Below, piece by piece: positions 32,362-42,170 of a stretch of 64,000 nucleotides of DNA. Below the pieces are notes generated by a model, which ran no database searches, was not told the DNA's origin, and saw nothing but the letters and a program-made list of their open reading frames with translations. The position numbers were made by a program, and so were the translations under genes. This stretch comes from Costus lasius (taxonomy: Eukaryota; Streptophyta; Magnoliopsida; Zingiberales; Costaceae): the NCBI GenBank assembly GCA_027563935.2, contig CM050453.2, forward strand, positions 87,952,665 through 88,016,664, given 5' to 3'. Each line of letters begins with the position of its first letter. Position 1 is the stretch's first letter.

Positions 32362-33989
32362 TGAAGGTCAAACCCTAGTTCACATGCGCATCTAGGAGAT
32401 CTTGCATAGGCGAAAAAACTAGGTGTGATAGGATCGAGAGGCAAGATAATATGAGCAACCATAAAAATGCGTTACCATTGCCATTGATCGAGTGGCGACT
32501 TGGAAGAAGAAAGGGCGAGCGGCTCTTCTCCAAAGGAAATCGCACACAAGAAGATGATGACTTCTTCCTTGTATTCCTTGTGCTAACAAAGATCCAAGGA
32601 GTCCTAGATCGTGTTTGAGGAGATGTCTTTCTCCCTTTTGCTGGCCGAACTTCCTCTTGTCGTGAAGCCCATCCACACGAGAGGAGAGGGGGCGAGAGAG
32701 AGATAGGCGTTCGAACGTGGGGGCGTTTTCTCAAAGAAAACGGCTTCCAAAAATAGTAAGTCCATAACCCCATGTTTAACTCCACTTGAAGCCATCGATA
32801 ACTCCTCTCTCAATTAAACCATGCGTTCACCAAGTGAACCGGTTCAATTCCTTTTGGTTCAAAGACCAAATCGAACCCACCATGGTCTTGATCTCTTTAA
32901 ACCAAATGGTTCAAGATCTAACCACACATCTCTCGACCCTCTTGATCTCTATGATCAAGCATCAATTCTCTCGATCGAAGCTTACCGATCTCAAGCCCTA
33001 ATCAATCAAACATGATCAGACCAGATCTCACTTCCAATCAGAGTTTAAATTCCTTTAAAATGAACCAGAACAATTCAGTCCACACGATCTGACACAAGTA
33101 AGCCATATCATCAAATTGTGCGACCCTAAGGGTTTCCTTCAATGTCGGTAACGATAACTTACGTTATCACGATCAGAGAGGGGTATCTAGCAACACATCA
33201 CTGTCTCCCGATATGAAGGAAAGAGTCTTCCAAGACTACACCCAAACCATAGCACAAGTGTGAATCCAATTCACTCGGCATACATGTTCCCTTTGCCACT
33301 GGACGTTCTTATTGGACAAGCCTGTCAAGCCTGTAATTCCAACATGATGAGAATGGTTAGATCAGATGAACATAGTCATCTGGGTATGGCCATACACTTT
33401 CTCAACCATCTCATCCAGGGGGCCCTTTAGAACATCACACTCCAACTAGGAGAGGCAATCCTATATCTATCACCAGTGTCCTAATATGAGTCATGCCCAC
33501 CATCCAAGATAATCCTTAACCATTATCTTTCAAATGATATTGAACTACCTCAAAACAATGCCAATCATCATTTAGAAACACAAGTGATCTCAAGTCAGAG
33601 GGAGTATACCACTTTCTTGCTTATAAGGATTTATTCACATTGTGACAAACAATTGAATATCCTAAGTAGGGTCAGTCCAGTACATCCAATGCACCTATGC
33701 GTCTAAATCTTATTCCATGCTCGAAGCATCCTATAAGATTAGAACACATATTAGTCTCAATCATATCAAGGCTGTCTCATGTTCACCAAGATATCTCGAC
33801 TAAGGACAATACTGCATGTCAGCCAAGCTGAAACACCAATGAGACATTATTCAGAAGTATACATACAGCAGCAGATAATGCAACAATCTGAATAACAACA
33901 ATTGCCTTTATAAACATATACATAGTTTATACATGATACTGATAACAGCCCAAGGCCTCAAACATTAGCCTTAAGGGCATACCCCAACA
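32362..33989 (-). repeat. 3' LTR of the copia element
   Basis: Plus-strand ends TGAAGGTCAAACC and GGCATACCCCAACA. 1628 bases. Small open frames at 32375-32785 occur identically in the other LTR and are not likely genes. Confidence 0.92.
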
Positions 33990-34000
33990 ATCTCCCACTT
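33990..34000 (-). other. Polypurine tract of the copia element
   Basis: Minus strand AAGTGGGAGAT immediately followed by the LTR start TGTTGGGG. Typical copia plus-strand primer site. Confidence 0.75.
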
Positions 34001-34009
34001 GCACTTAAA

Positions 34010-36589
34010 CTAATGGTTGAGAAATCTCAAACCCATATTATTACAGTGCTTTTCATGCTTCTGCTGCGCCAGAGGCTTTGTAAGCGGGTCAGCTAGATTG
34101 TCATCTGTATGTACCTTGCAGATCTTGATCTCTCCTCGATCTATGATCTCACGGATCAAATGAAACCTTCTCTGTATGTGCTTGGACTTCTGGTGTGACC
34201 GTGGTTCCTTTGCTTGTGCAATCGCTCCAGTGTTATCACAGAAGATAACCAGTGGATCTGCACTTGAAGGAACAACACCAAGTTCTTGAATGAACTTACG
34301 AATCCATACTGCCTCCTTTGATGCTTCTGAGGCTGCAACATACTCGGCTTCTGTTGTGGAATCAGCAACAATTGATTGTTTGAAACTCTTCCACACCACT
34401 GCTCCTCCATTCAAGCTAAAAATGTAGCCTGATTGCGATCGGAAATCATCTTGGTCAGATTGGAACGAAGCGTCAGTATATCCTTCAATACTGAGTTCTT
34501 CCTGACCTCCATAAATCAAGAACATATCTTTGGTTCTTTGAAGATATTTCAAACTGTTCTTGACTGCAATCCAGTGTGCCTTCCCTGGATTACTTTGGAA
34601 CCGACTGGTCACGCTTAACCCGTAAGCGACGTCTGGGCGAGTACACAACATCGCATACATGATGGACCCAATAGCCGAAGCATAAGGCATATTGTCCATC
34701 TCATCTTTCTCAGACTGTGTTTGAGGACACTGGCTCTTTGAAAGATTCAGACCATGTCTGACTGGAAGATATCCTCTTTTAGAATTTTCTAAATGAAATC
34801 TCTCCAGGACCTTATCGATGTAAGTACTCTGGCACAGCCCGAGAAGCCTATTAGATCTATCTCTATAGATCTTCACACCTAGTACATAGGCTGCTTCTCC
34901 TAAATCTTTCATCTGGAAACATTTTCTTAACCATGCTTTGACTGCATGCAGTTCAGGAATATCGTTTCCAATGATCAAGATATCATCGACGTAGAGGACT
35001 AAGAAAGTAATCACGCTCCCACTAAACCTTTTATATACACATGGGTCATCTTCATTTTTGATGAAACCAAATTCACTTACTGATTCATCAAAACGAATAT
35101 TCCAGCTTCTTGATGCTTGTTTAAGTCCATAAATGGACTTCTTTAATTTGCATATTTTATGACGTTCTGATGGATTGATGAAACCTTCAGGCTGTGTCAT
35201 ATACACATCCTCTTCTAGTTTTCCATTAAGGAAAGCGGTCTTCACATCCATTTGCCAGATCTCATAATCATAATATGCTGCTATCGCGAGAATAATCCGA
35301 ATGGATTTGAACATGGCTACAGGAGAGAAAGTTTCATCATAATCTATCCCGTAGATTTGTTTGAAACCTTTCGCAACTAGCCTGCCCTTATAGGTAACTA
35401 CGTTACCATCCATGTCTTTCTTCTTCTTGAAGATCCACTTACAGCCTATAGGGATTACTCCCGGAGGTGGATCAACCAAATCCCAGACTTGGTTGTCGGA
35501 CATGGAGTCCATCTCGGCTCGCATAGCTTCAAGCCATCTTGCTGATTCCGGTCCACTGACCGCATCCGCATAAGTAAGGGGTTCATCATTAATGATGTAG
35601 ATTCCATCATAGCGCTCAGGCTGACGACGAATCCTTCCCGATCTACGCGGTTCCCGTGATATCTGAGCCTCAGGTTGAACATTAACCTGTTCTATTTGCT
35701 CAGGCTCATCCAACTGAGCTTGACTACTTTGTCCCTCTTCTGGATTTTCATCCAGCTTTATTTCTCTCCCACTGGCCTCTTGCAGAAGAAATTCCTTCTC
35801 AAGAAAAATAGCCGTTCGAGCAACAAATACTTTGTTCTCTTTGGGATAGTAGAAATAATAACCCTTAGTTTCTTTAGGGTAACCGACAAAGATACATTTA
35901 TCTGATCTGCTCTCCAGTTTCCCAGAGGCGAGCTTTTTGACATAAGCCTCGCAACCCCAGATTTTGATAAATGTCAAGCTCGGCTGTTTCCCATACCATA
36001 ACTCATATGGTGTCTTTGAAACGGCCTTGGATGGCACTCGGTTTAGTACCTTTACAGCTGTTTCCAGTGCAAATCCCCAAAAGGAGTAAGGTAGAGTAGC
36101 CTGACTCATCATAGAACGAACCATATCCAATAAGGTTCTATTTCTCCTCTCGGACACACCATTCCATTGTGGTGTTCCTGGCGGAGTGAGCTGTGAGATG
36201 ATCCCACACTCCTTCAGATAGTCAGTAAACTCATGACTCAAGTATTCGCCACCTCGATCTGAACGAAGTGCCTTGATATTTCGGCCTAACTGATTTTGTA
36301 CTTCATTTTTGAATTCTTTGAACTTGTCAAAAGATTCACTCTTATGTCTCATTAGATAGACATAACCATACCTACTGAAATCATCAGTAAAAGTAATGAA
36401 GTATAAATAGCCACCTCTGGCATGTTTACTAAAAGGCCCACACACATCACTGTGAATAAGGTCAAGTAAACCTGAAGCCTTTTTACCTTTATTAGTAAAA
36501 GGAGTCTTCGTCATTTTACCCATTAAACAAGCTTTGCATGTATCAAGCTCCTCATAGGAGAATGATCCCAGCAGTCCATGATCATGCAA
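34010..36589 (-). CDS. Copia pol: integrase, reverse transcriptase, RNase H
   Basis: 859 codons. The zinc-finger end (CKACLMGKM) is followed by the integrase core: DLIHSDVCGPF (about residue 45), ALRSDRGGEYLS (about 110) and GVSERRNRTLLDMVRSMM with the catalytic glutamate (about 146). A GKKASGLL linker and the GCEAYVKK region follow. Reverse transcriptase: WIFKKKKDMDG, YKGRLVAKGF, WQMDVKTAFLNGKLEEDVYM, and YVDDILIIGN (about 531). RNase H: GYTDASFQSD, GAVVWKSFKQ, AEYVAASEA, and ends LADPLTKPL. All catalytic acidic residues seem present. It lacks its own start: the frame is entered by a shift from the gag ORF, which overlaps at 36523-36589. Confidence 0.9.
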   Translation of the reverse strand: MHDHGLLGSFSYEELDTCKACLMGKMTKTPFTNKGKKASGLLDLIHSDVCGPFSKHARGGYLYFITFTDDFSRYGYVYLMRHKSESFDKFKEFKNEVQNQLGRNIKALRSDRGGEYLSHEFTDYLKECGIISQLTPPGTPQWNGVSERRNRTLLDMVRSMMSQATLPYSFWGFALETAVKVLNRVPSKAVSKTPYELWYGKQPSLTFIKIWGCEAYVKKLASGKLESRSDKCIFVGYPKETKGYYFYYPKENKVFVARTAIFLEKEFLLQEASGREIKLDENPEEGQSSQAQLDEPEQIEQVNVQPEAQISREPRRSGRIRRQPERYDGIYIINDEPLTYADAVSGPESARWLEAMRAEMDSMSDNQVWDLVDPPPGVIPIGCKWIFKKKKDMDGNVVTYKGRLVAKGFKQIYGIDYDETFSPVAMFKSIRIILAIAAYYDYEIWQMDVKTAFLNGKLEEDVYMTQPEGFINPSERHKICKLKKSIYGLKQASRSWNIRFDESVSEFGFIKNEDDPCVYKRFSGSVITFLVLYVDDILIIGNDIPELHAVKAWLRKCFQMKDLGEAAYVLGVKIYRDRSNRLLGLCQSTYIDKVLERFHLENSKRGYLPVRHGLNLSKSQCPQTQSEKDEMDNMPYASAIGSIMYAMLCTRPDVAYGLSVTSRFQSNPGKAHWIAVKNSLKYLQRTKDMFLIYGGQEELSIEGYTDASFQSDQDDFRSQSGYIFSLNGGAVVWKSFKQSIVADSTTEAEYVAASEASKEAVWIRKFIQELGVVPSSADPLVIFCDNTGAIAQAKEPRSHQKSKHIQRRFHLIREIIDRGEIKICKVHTDDNLADPLTKPLAQQKHEKHCNNMGLRFLNH

Positions 36590-37887
36590 CCGCTTAATGC
36601 GCGCTTCTTGTTAATATGGCCTAAACGACTATGCCATAACAAGGTGCTATCATCAGCATACTTGGCTTTCTTGTTATCAATTTGTTGTACAGAACATTCC
36701 ATGTCCAACATGTATAACCCATTGTTAATCGACCCAGTTGCATAAACAATATTATCATATGAAATACAACACTGTGAAGTTTTGCATTCAAAAGAAAAAC
36801 CTTTCCTGACAAGAGCAGGAATAGAGATAATATTCTTAGTTATGCTTGGCACAAAATAACAATTGTCAAGTTCTAATACAAAACCAGATGGTAAAGAGAT
36901 GTTATATTGTCCTACAGCAACAGCAGCAACCCGTGCTCCGTTTCCAACTCGTAGGTCCACCTCATGCTGTCCCACCTGTCTTCTTCTCTTGAGTTCCTGC
37001 ACATTTGAACAAATGTGAACTCCACATGCAGTGTCCAACACCCATGAAATCGAAGAAGCTACCATGACTTCAGTCACGTAAATACCTGAGCCAGAAGTGA
37101 AAGGCTTGCTTCCCTTCTTCTCTCCTTGGAGCGCTTTACAGTCCTTCTTCCAGTGACCCAGCTGGCCACAATGGAAGCATCTGTTGTCCTTTGACCGCTT
37201 CAACTTTTGTTTCAAAGCCTTGTTGTAGCTCTTGATAGGGGTTTTGCCCTTCTTCCCCTTCCTCTTGTTCCGTGAAGGAACCATCAAGACAGAGGATGAA
37301 GGCTTTCCCTTCTCAAGAGTCTGCTCTGTGGTGCAGAGCATGTTCAGTAACTCTGCCGGAGTACAATCGATTTTGTTCATATTAAAATTAATAATGAACG
37401 AATCGAAAGAAGCCGGGAGAGACTGCAAGATAATGTCAACAACAAGTTCTGAATTGATGGTATGTCCCAGTTTCTCTAGAGCCTCCTTGTACCCAATCAT
37501 CTTGAGTACGTGAGCTCCCACTAGACTCCCTTCAGTCAGTTTGCTATGAAAGAAAAGTTTTGTCAAGTTATAGCGTTCAGTCCTTGCCTGTGCAGCATAC
37601 AGCATCTTGAGATTTGCTATAATATCAATAGCAGACAAATCCTCATGCTGACGCTGTAGCTCGGGCGTCATTGACGCAAGCATAAGGCAAGCGACATCAG
37701 TACTATCACTGATGTGCTTCTCATAAGCATCCCGAACCGCCCTTGCGGCGTTCGCAGCGGGTTGAGCCGATATTGCCGACTCAAGGACATACAGCTTCCT
37801 CTCAGCTTTAAGCACAATCTTAAGCTGTCTGTACCAGTCTGAGAAGTTTGGCCTAGCAAACTTCTCCTTTTCCAATATGGATCGCAA
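36523..37887 (-). CDS. Copia gag and protease
   Basis: 454 codons. Gag (UBN2-like) opens NFSDWYRQLKIVLKAERKLY; the CCHC knuckle CFHCGQLGHWKKDC is at about 234-247; the protease active site reads WVLDTACGVHICSN (about 282), with DTA where many copia proteases have DSG or DSA; the GAG-pre-integrase motif LLWHSRLGHINKKR is near 419. After KKR a one-base loss shifts the frame, and the reading continues in the ORF at 36589. The in-frame sequence upstream of ATG 37887 is gag-like back to a TAG at about 37922, so the start may be further upstream in an intact copy. Confidence 0.88.
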   Translation of the reverse strand: MRSILEKEKFARPNFSDWYRQLKIVLKAERKLYVLESAISAQPAANAARAVRDAYEKHISDSTDVACLMLASMTPELQRQHEDLSAIDIIANLKMLYAAQARTERYNLTKLFFHSKLTEGSLVGAHVLKMIGYKEALEKLGHTINSELVVDIILQSLPASFDSFIINFNMNKIDCTPAELLNMLCTTEQTLEKGKPSSSVLMVPSRNKRKGKKGKTPIKSYNKALKQKLKRSKDNRCFHCGQLGHWKKDCKALQGEKKGSKPFTSGSGIYVTEVMVASSISWVLDTACGVHICSNVQELKRRRQVGQHEVDLRVGNGARVAAVAVGQYNISLPSGFVLELDNCYFVPSITKNIISIPALVRKGFSFECKTSQCCISYDNIVYATGSINNGLYMLDMECSVQQIDNKKAKYADDSTLLWHSRLGHINKKRALSGCMIMDCWDHSPMRSLIHAKLV

Positions 37888-39695
37888 ATTGAGCCCTGTG
37901 GTGTTCGTTGCTGCAGGAATCTACAACATGGCAAGAACAGCAAGGTCAGTATCCATGTTAGAATCATTCCAGGACTTAAGAGTGATTCTTTTCTCACTAT
38001 TTTGTCTGACTGAAAAATCCAATAAAACAGCCCGAAAGAGTGAAACTCTTTTAGTGAGATGGGATCCAGATTTCATACTTGATCTCCGCGTCCCGCTCAG
38101 GCGAGATAAGATGCACAGAGAGTTCAAGCACTAGTCACTAGTAGGCTATCCATGCCAATCGCCAACCCGTGCGATTCCCCTTCATCTAGGCAATCCAGAA
38201 GACCGTGCCAACTGAGTTGGTACAACACAGTCTCTGATTCCTCAGATGGCTGCCTCCATACAGCTATTATATGCTCAATATGCAGCCTATATGGTCAAGC
38301 TGACCTGACCTACTCCCTGGACCATCACATGCTATGCTGAGCAACGAGAAGAGATAAATCCCTTCTCTGTAGCATGTATCTGTAATCGCACACCGTCTGA
38401 AGATAGCTGGGCGTGCCCACTGAGTGGGTACAACACGGCCCCAACGATAGTCAGAACAGTGAGGTTTCGCGTCAGAAGGCAATCAAGCTTGATATGGTCG
38501 TTGGATTTTAACGGTCCTTTTATCTTCTTACTATCATGCAAATTCTATAGCGATAGCAGAAGAATATAAACATTCATGTGCTAATATTACTTAAAACAAT
38601 AAGTAGAAAGCACAATTATCTTATGTGGTAAATGCCCATAAAAGCCTAAGTAAAACCCTAGTTTTACAAAAGTCTTCACGTGAGCTCTTTATGGGTCTTT
38701 TACATTTCATCTGGCCCAGCTCGTGCCAAAGCGCCCTGCAGGCAGTATGCGCCTGTTCTAGAGTCGAACTCTAGACCTCCACCTGGTGAAGCCACTGACT
38801 GCAAGCGCCTCTGCCATGTGTGCTCATGTGCTCATGTCTGATCAAATTACATTTTAATCTATCTAGACATGGTTTGACTCGCAGGTCAAATATACATTTT
38901 CATAAATTAAAGTGTGATTCGCAGATCACAGTAAAATTTATAAATTAATTCCAGGCACGCAGGCCCCAGCACAGCACACCAAAAAATAAGGGCAGCCCAC
39001 ATAAGATTAAATAAACACCCAATGAACATGTCAAACATGCATACATGTGATCCAAAAAGAAAATAAAATTTTTGAAATACCCATGGCATCAATTTTATTT
39101 CCTTATGTGCCCTACTACCTTACAACGGTCCATTAACAGGCATCCACTCATCAGACCAAGTCAGACCCACTGCCCTTGCATGCACCCAGTCATAACTGAC
39201 TTGCGTCGACCTGATGGTCAACTATGCATGCCTTAAGGGCTGAACGTCCCACATGATTTCTGGCAAGCGGGTGTGACCCCGGGCCTAAATCATGATCGTT
39301 CACTAGGCGCCTCAATCAGACATCGCTACACGCCCTTCTGCAGTCGACCTATAGCCACCTGTTATGCTTGCGCACAGGTGCTATCTGGTCGACCCATCTA
39401 GGCTGTCAGATGGTCTGATTAGGCTGTTGGGTCCAGACTTGACTAACGATTTCAACCCTGTTAACCCGTCTAAGAGTTTAAAGCAGGCGCTTAGATAGAT
39501 CTAAATGAGGGGGCGCGCATGATAATATTTTGGTTGAAAACTATCATGAAGAGCGCAAACAAACATTACATGCGTAAGTTTACATCTAACATATAGCATG
39601 TATTTTCGCATGACATCATGAAGATCTATCCAACGCATAAAACAAACATGGATCACAACAAGATGGCGATCATATATATCAAGCCAAAAACCCTA
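37888..39695 (-). other. Copia 1.8-kb untranslated leader with repeated hairpins
   Basis: No long open frame. It holds two copies of a hairpin followed by TACAACAC: CCAAC-TGA-GTTGG at 38208-38220 and CCCAC-TGA-GTGGG at 38416-38428, each preceded by GTG. One pair differs (A-T against C-G), keeping the stem. A Pol III-type A and B box pair sits at 38761-38816 (separate entry). Long structured leaders between primer site and gag are expected to hold packaging and translation signals; that role is inference. Confidence 0.6.
38761..38816 (-). promoter_or_regulatory. tRNA-like A box and B box (possible SINE head)
   Basis: On the minus strand TGGCAGAGGCG (38816-38806) fits the A-box consensus TRGYNNANNNG and GTTCGACTC (38769-38761) fits the B-box consensus GWTCRANNC, with 36 bases between them, the normal distance. 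The B box lies in the loop of a seven-pair stem TCTAGAG/CTCTAGA, like a T-arm. There is no complete cloverleaf or acceptor stem, so it is not a tRNA gene. A tRNA-derived SINE head carried by the copia leader is the best reading. I could not define the SINE tail or target duplication. Confidence 0.45.
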
Positions 39696-39707
39696 GCTCT
39701 GATACCA
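39696..39707 (-). other. Primer binding site of the copia element
   Basis: Minus strand TGGTATCAGAGC, the complement of the initiator methionine tRNA 3' end, two bases from the 5' LTR. It is followed by TAGGGTTTTTGG. Confidence 0.88.
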
Positions 39708-39709
39708 AT

Positions 39710-41337
39710 TGAAGGTCAAACCCTAGTTCACATGCGCATCTAGGAGATCTTGCATAGGCGAAAAAACTAGGTTTGATAGGATCGAGAGGCAAGATAATAT
39801 GAGCAACCATAAAAATGCGTTACCATTGCCATTGATCGAGTGGCGACTTGGAAGAAGAAAGGGCGAGCGGCTCTTCTCCAAAGGAAATCGCACACAAGAA
39901 GATGATGACTTCTTCCTTGTATTCCTTGTGCTAACAAAGATCCAAGGAGTCCTAGATCGTGTTTGAGGAGATGTCTTTCTCCCTTTTGCTGGCCGAACTT
40001 CCTCTTGTCGTGAAGCCCATCCACACGAGAGGAGAGGGGGCGAGAGAGAGATAGGCGTTCGAACGTGGGGGCGTTTTCTCAAAGAAAACGGCTTCCAAAA
40101 ATAGTAAGTCCATAACCCCATGTTTAACTCCACTTGAAGCCATCGATAACTCCTCTCTCAATTGAACCATGCGTTCACCAAGTGAACCGGTTCAATTCCT
40201 TTTAGTTCAAAGACCAAATCGAACCCACCATGGTCTTGATCTCTTTAAACCAAATGGTTCAAGATCTAACCACACATCTCTCGACCCTCTTGATCTCTAT
40301 GATCAAGCATCAATTCTCTCGATCGAAGCTTACCGATCTCAAGCCCTAATCAATCAAACATGATCAGACCAGATCTCACTTCCAATCAGAGTTTAAATTC
40401 CTTTAAAATGAACCAGAACAATTCAGTTCACACGATCTGACACAAGTAAGCCATATCATCAAATTGTGCGACCCTAAGGGTTTCCTTCAATGTCGGTAAC
40501 GACAACTTACGTTATCACGATCAGAGAGGGGTATCTAGCAACACATCACTGTCTCCCGATATGAAGGAAAGAGTCTTCCAAGACTACACCCAAACCATAG
40601 CATAAGTGTGAATCCAATTCACTCGGCATACATGTTCCCTTTGCCACTGGACGTTCTTATTGGACAAGCCTGTCAAGCCTGTAATTCCAACATGATGAGA
40701 ATGGTTAGATCAGATGAACATAGTCATCTGGGTATGGCCATACACTTTCTCAACCATCTCATCCAGGGGGCCCTTTAGAACATCACACTCCAACTAGGAG
40801 AGACAATCCTATATCTATCACCAGTGTCCTAACATGAGTCATGCCCACCATCCAAGATAATCCTTAACCATTATCTTTCAAATGATATTGAACTACCTCA
40901 AAATAATGCCAATCATCATTTAGAAACACAAGTGATCTCAAGTCAGAGGGAGTATACCACTTGCTTGCTTATAAGGATTTATTCACATTGTGACAAATAA
41001 TTGAATATCCTAAGTAGGGTCAGTCCAGTACATCCAATGCACCTATGCGTCTAAATCTTATTCCATGCTCGAAGCATCCTATAAGATTAGAACACATATT
41101 AGTCTCAATCATATCAAGGCTGTCTCATGTTCACCAAGATATCTCGACTAAGGACAATACTGCATGTCAGCCAAGCTGAAACACCAATGAGACATTATTC
41201 AGAAGTATACATACAGCAGCAGATAATGCAACAATCTGAATAACAACAATTGCCTTTATAAACATATATATAGTTTATACATGATACTGATAATAGCCCA
41301 AGGCCTCAAACATTAGCCTTAAGGGCATACCCCAACA
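39710..41337 (-). repeat. 5' LTR of the copia element
   Basis: Nearly identical to 32362-33989 and of equal length. Followed by the target duplication TATAT at 41338-41342. Confidence 0.92.
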
Positions 41338-41814
41338 TATATATAATGAATAATCAGCAAAATCACATGCATAATAAAAGTTGTAAGTAGGGAACGTTAG
41401 GATTATAAAAATAATAATCGATATAATAAGGGTTGTAGGATACATTTTGAGCATGAAACTCAACTTTATTATAATTTTGGTTTACATAGTAAATGATGCA
41501 ATTCATTTTTTTAAGTATTCATATTGTTATTCTGTTAGAAAGATAAAAAAAAGAATCAAATTAGCTTTCACAACTATGTGTCATGCATTAAAAAAAAATC
41601 ACATGCATGTTGTTGGCTAATCTAATCAAAACTTCAAGGCAATTGCATTGAAATGTCACAAATGCTGAGTTCATATGGTAGTTTCGCAAGCATCATGGGA
41701 AAAAATGGTAGACAAGCTAATAGAAGCTTGATGGAAGCTGGGTAAATCTTAAAATTTCTTAAGAGGGCCGGCTCCCAAGAAAATGCATTCATCTAGATGG
41801 AAGTTGGGTTTGAA

Positions 41815-42170
41815 TACGAAGAAGTACAAGCATCACATGTAACAAGGTAGTAGAAAAATTGATAGAAATGATGTGGCAAACAATGAAGAATCAGAAGCTT
41901 AACATGCAACTAGGTAGCAGAAAGGATGTGGAAGATGGACACGCTAGGTAAATCTCTCCACTTCGTCTATAAGGATAGGGTTACGATGGTAAAAACGATG
42001 ATGTTAAAATATGAAGAAATACAAGCATCACATGTAACTAGGTAGTAGAAAAGTGGTAGAAATGATATTGCAGACAATGAAGAAGCAAAAGATTCACATG
42101 CAACTAGGTAGCAGAAAGGATGTGGAAGATGGAGACGCTGATTTCATGTGTGAGGATAAGGCGACGACGA
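41815..42170. repeat. Tandem duplication, about 190 bp x 2
   Basis: The sequence beginning ACAAGCATCACATGTAAC near 41825 recurs near 42015, followed in both by TAGAAATGAT, GACAATGAAGAA or similar, and GGTAGCAGAAAGGATGTGG. Copies differ by some ten percent. No function apparent. Confidence 0.7.

Larger units (their letters stand above)
32362..41337 (-). mobile_element. Complete Ty1/copia LTR retrotransposon, 9.0 kb
   Basis: LTRs 32362-33989 and 39710-41337 are both 1628 bases and differ at about a dozen positions that I counted by eye (about 0.8 percent). TSD TATAT flanks it (32357-32361 and 41338-41342). On the minus strand: 5' LTR, initiator-tRNA primer site, a 1.8-kb leader, gag-protease (37887-36523), integrase-RT-RNase H (36589-34010), polypurine tract, 3' LTR. 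Integrase before RT is the copia order. One frameshift between the two frames makes this copy defective. It lies in an intron of the dead receptor kinase. Low LTR divergence points to a recent insertion. Confidence 0.93.

Noticed and set aside
32375..32785. 136-codon minus-strand frame, repeated at 39723-40133
   Set aside because: Same sequence in the two copia LTRs; low complexity and no recognisable domain.
38743..38820. Possible tRNA gene
   Set aside because: A and B boxes are present but no acceptor stem, anticodon arm or CCA-adjacent pairing can be formed.
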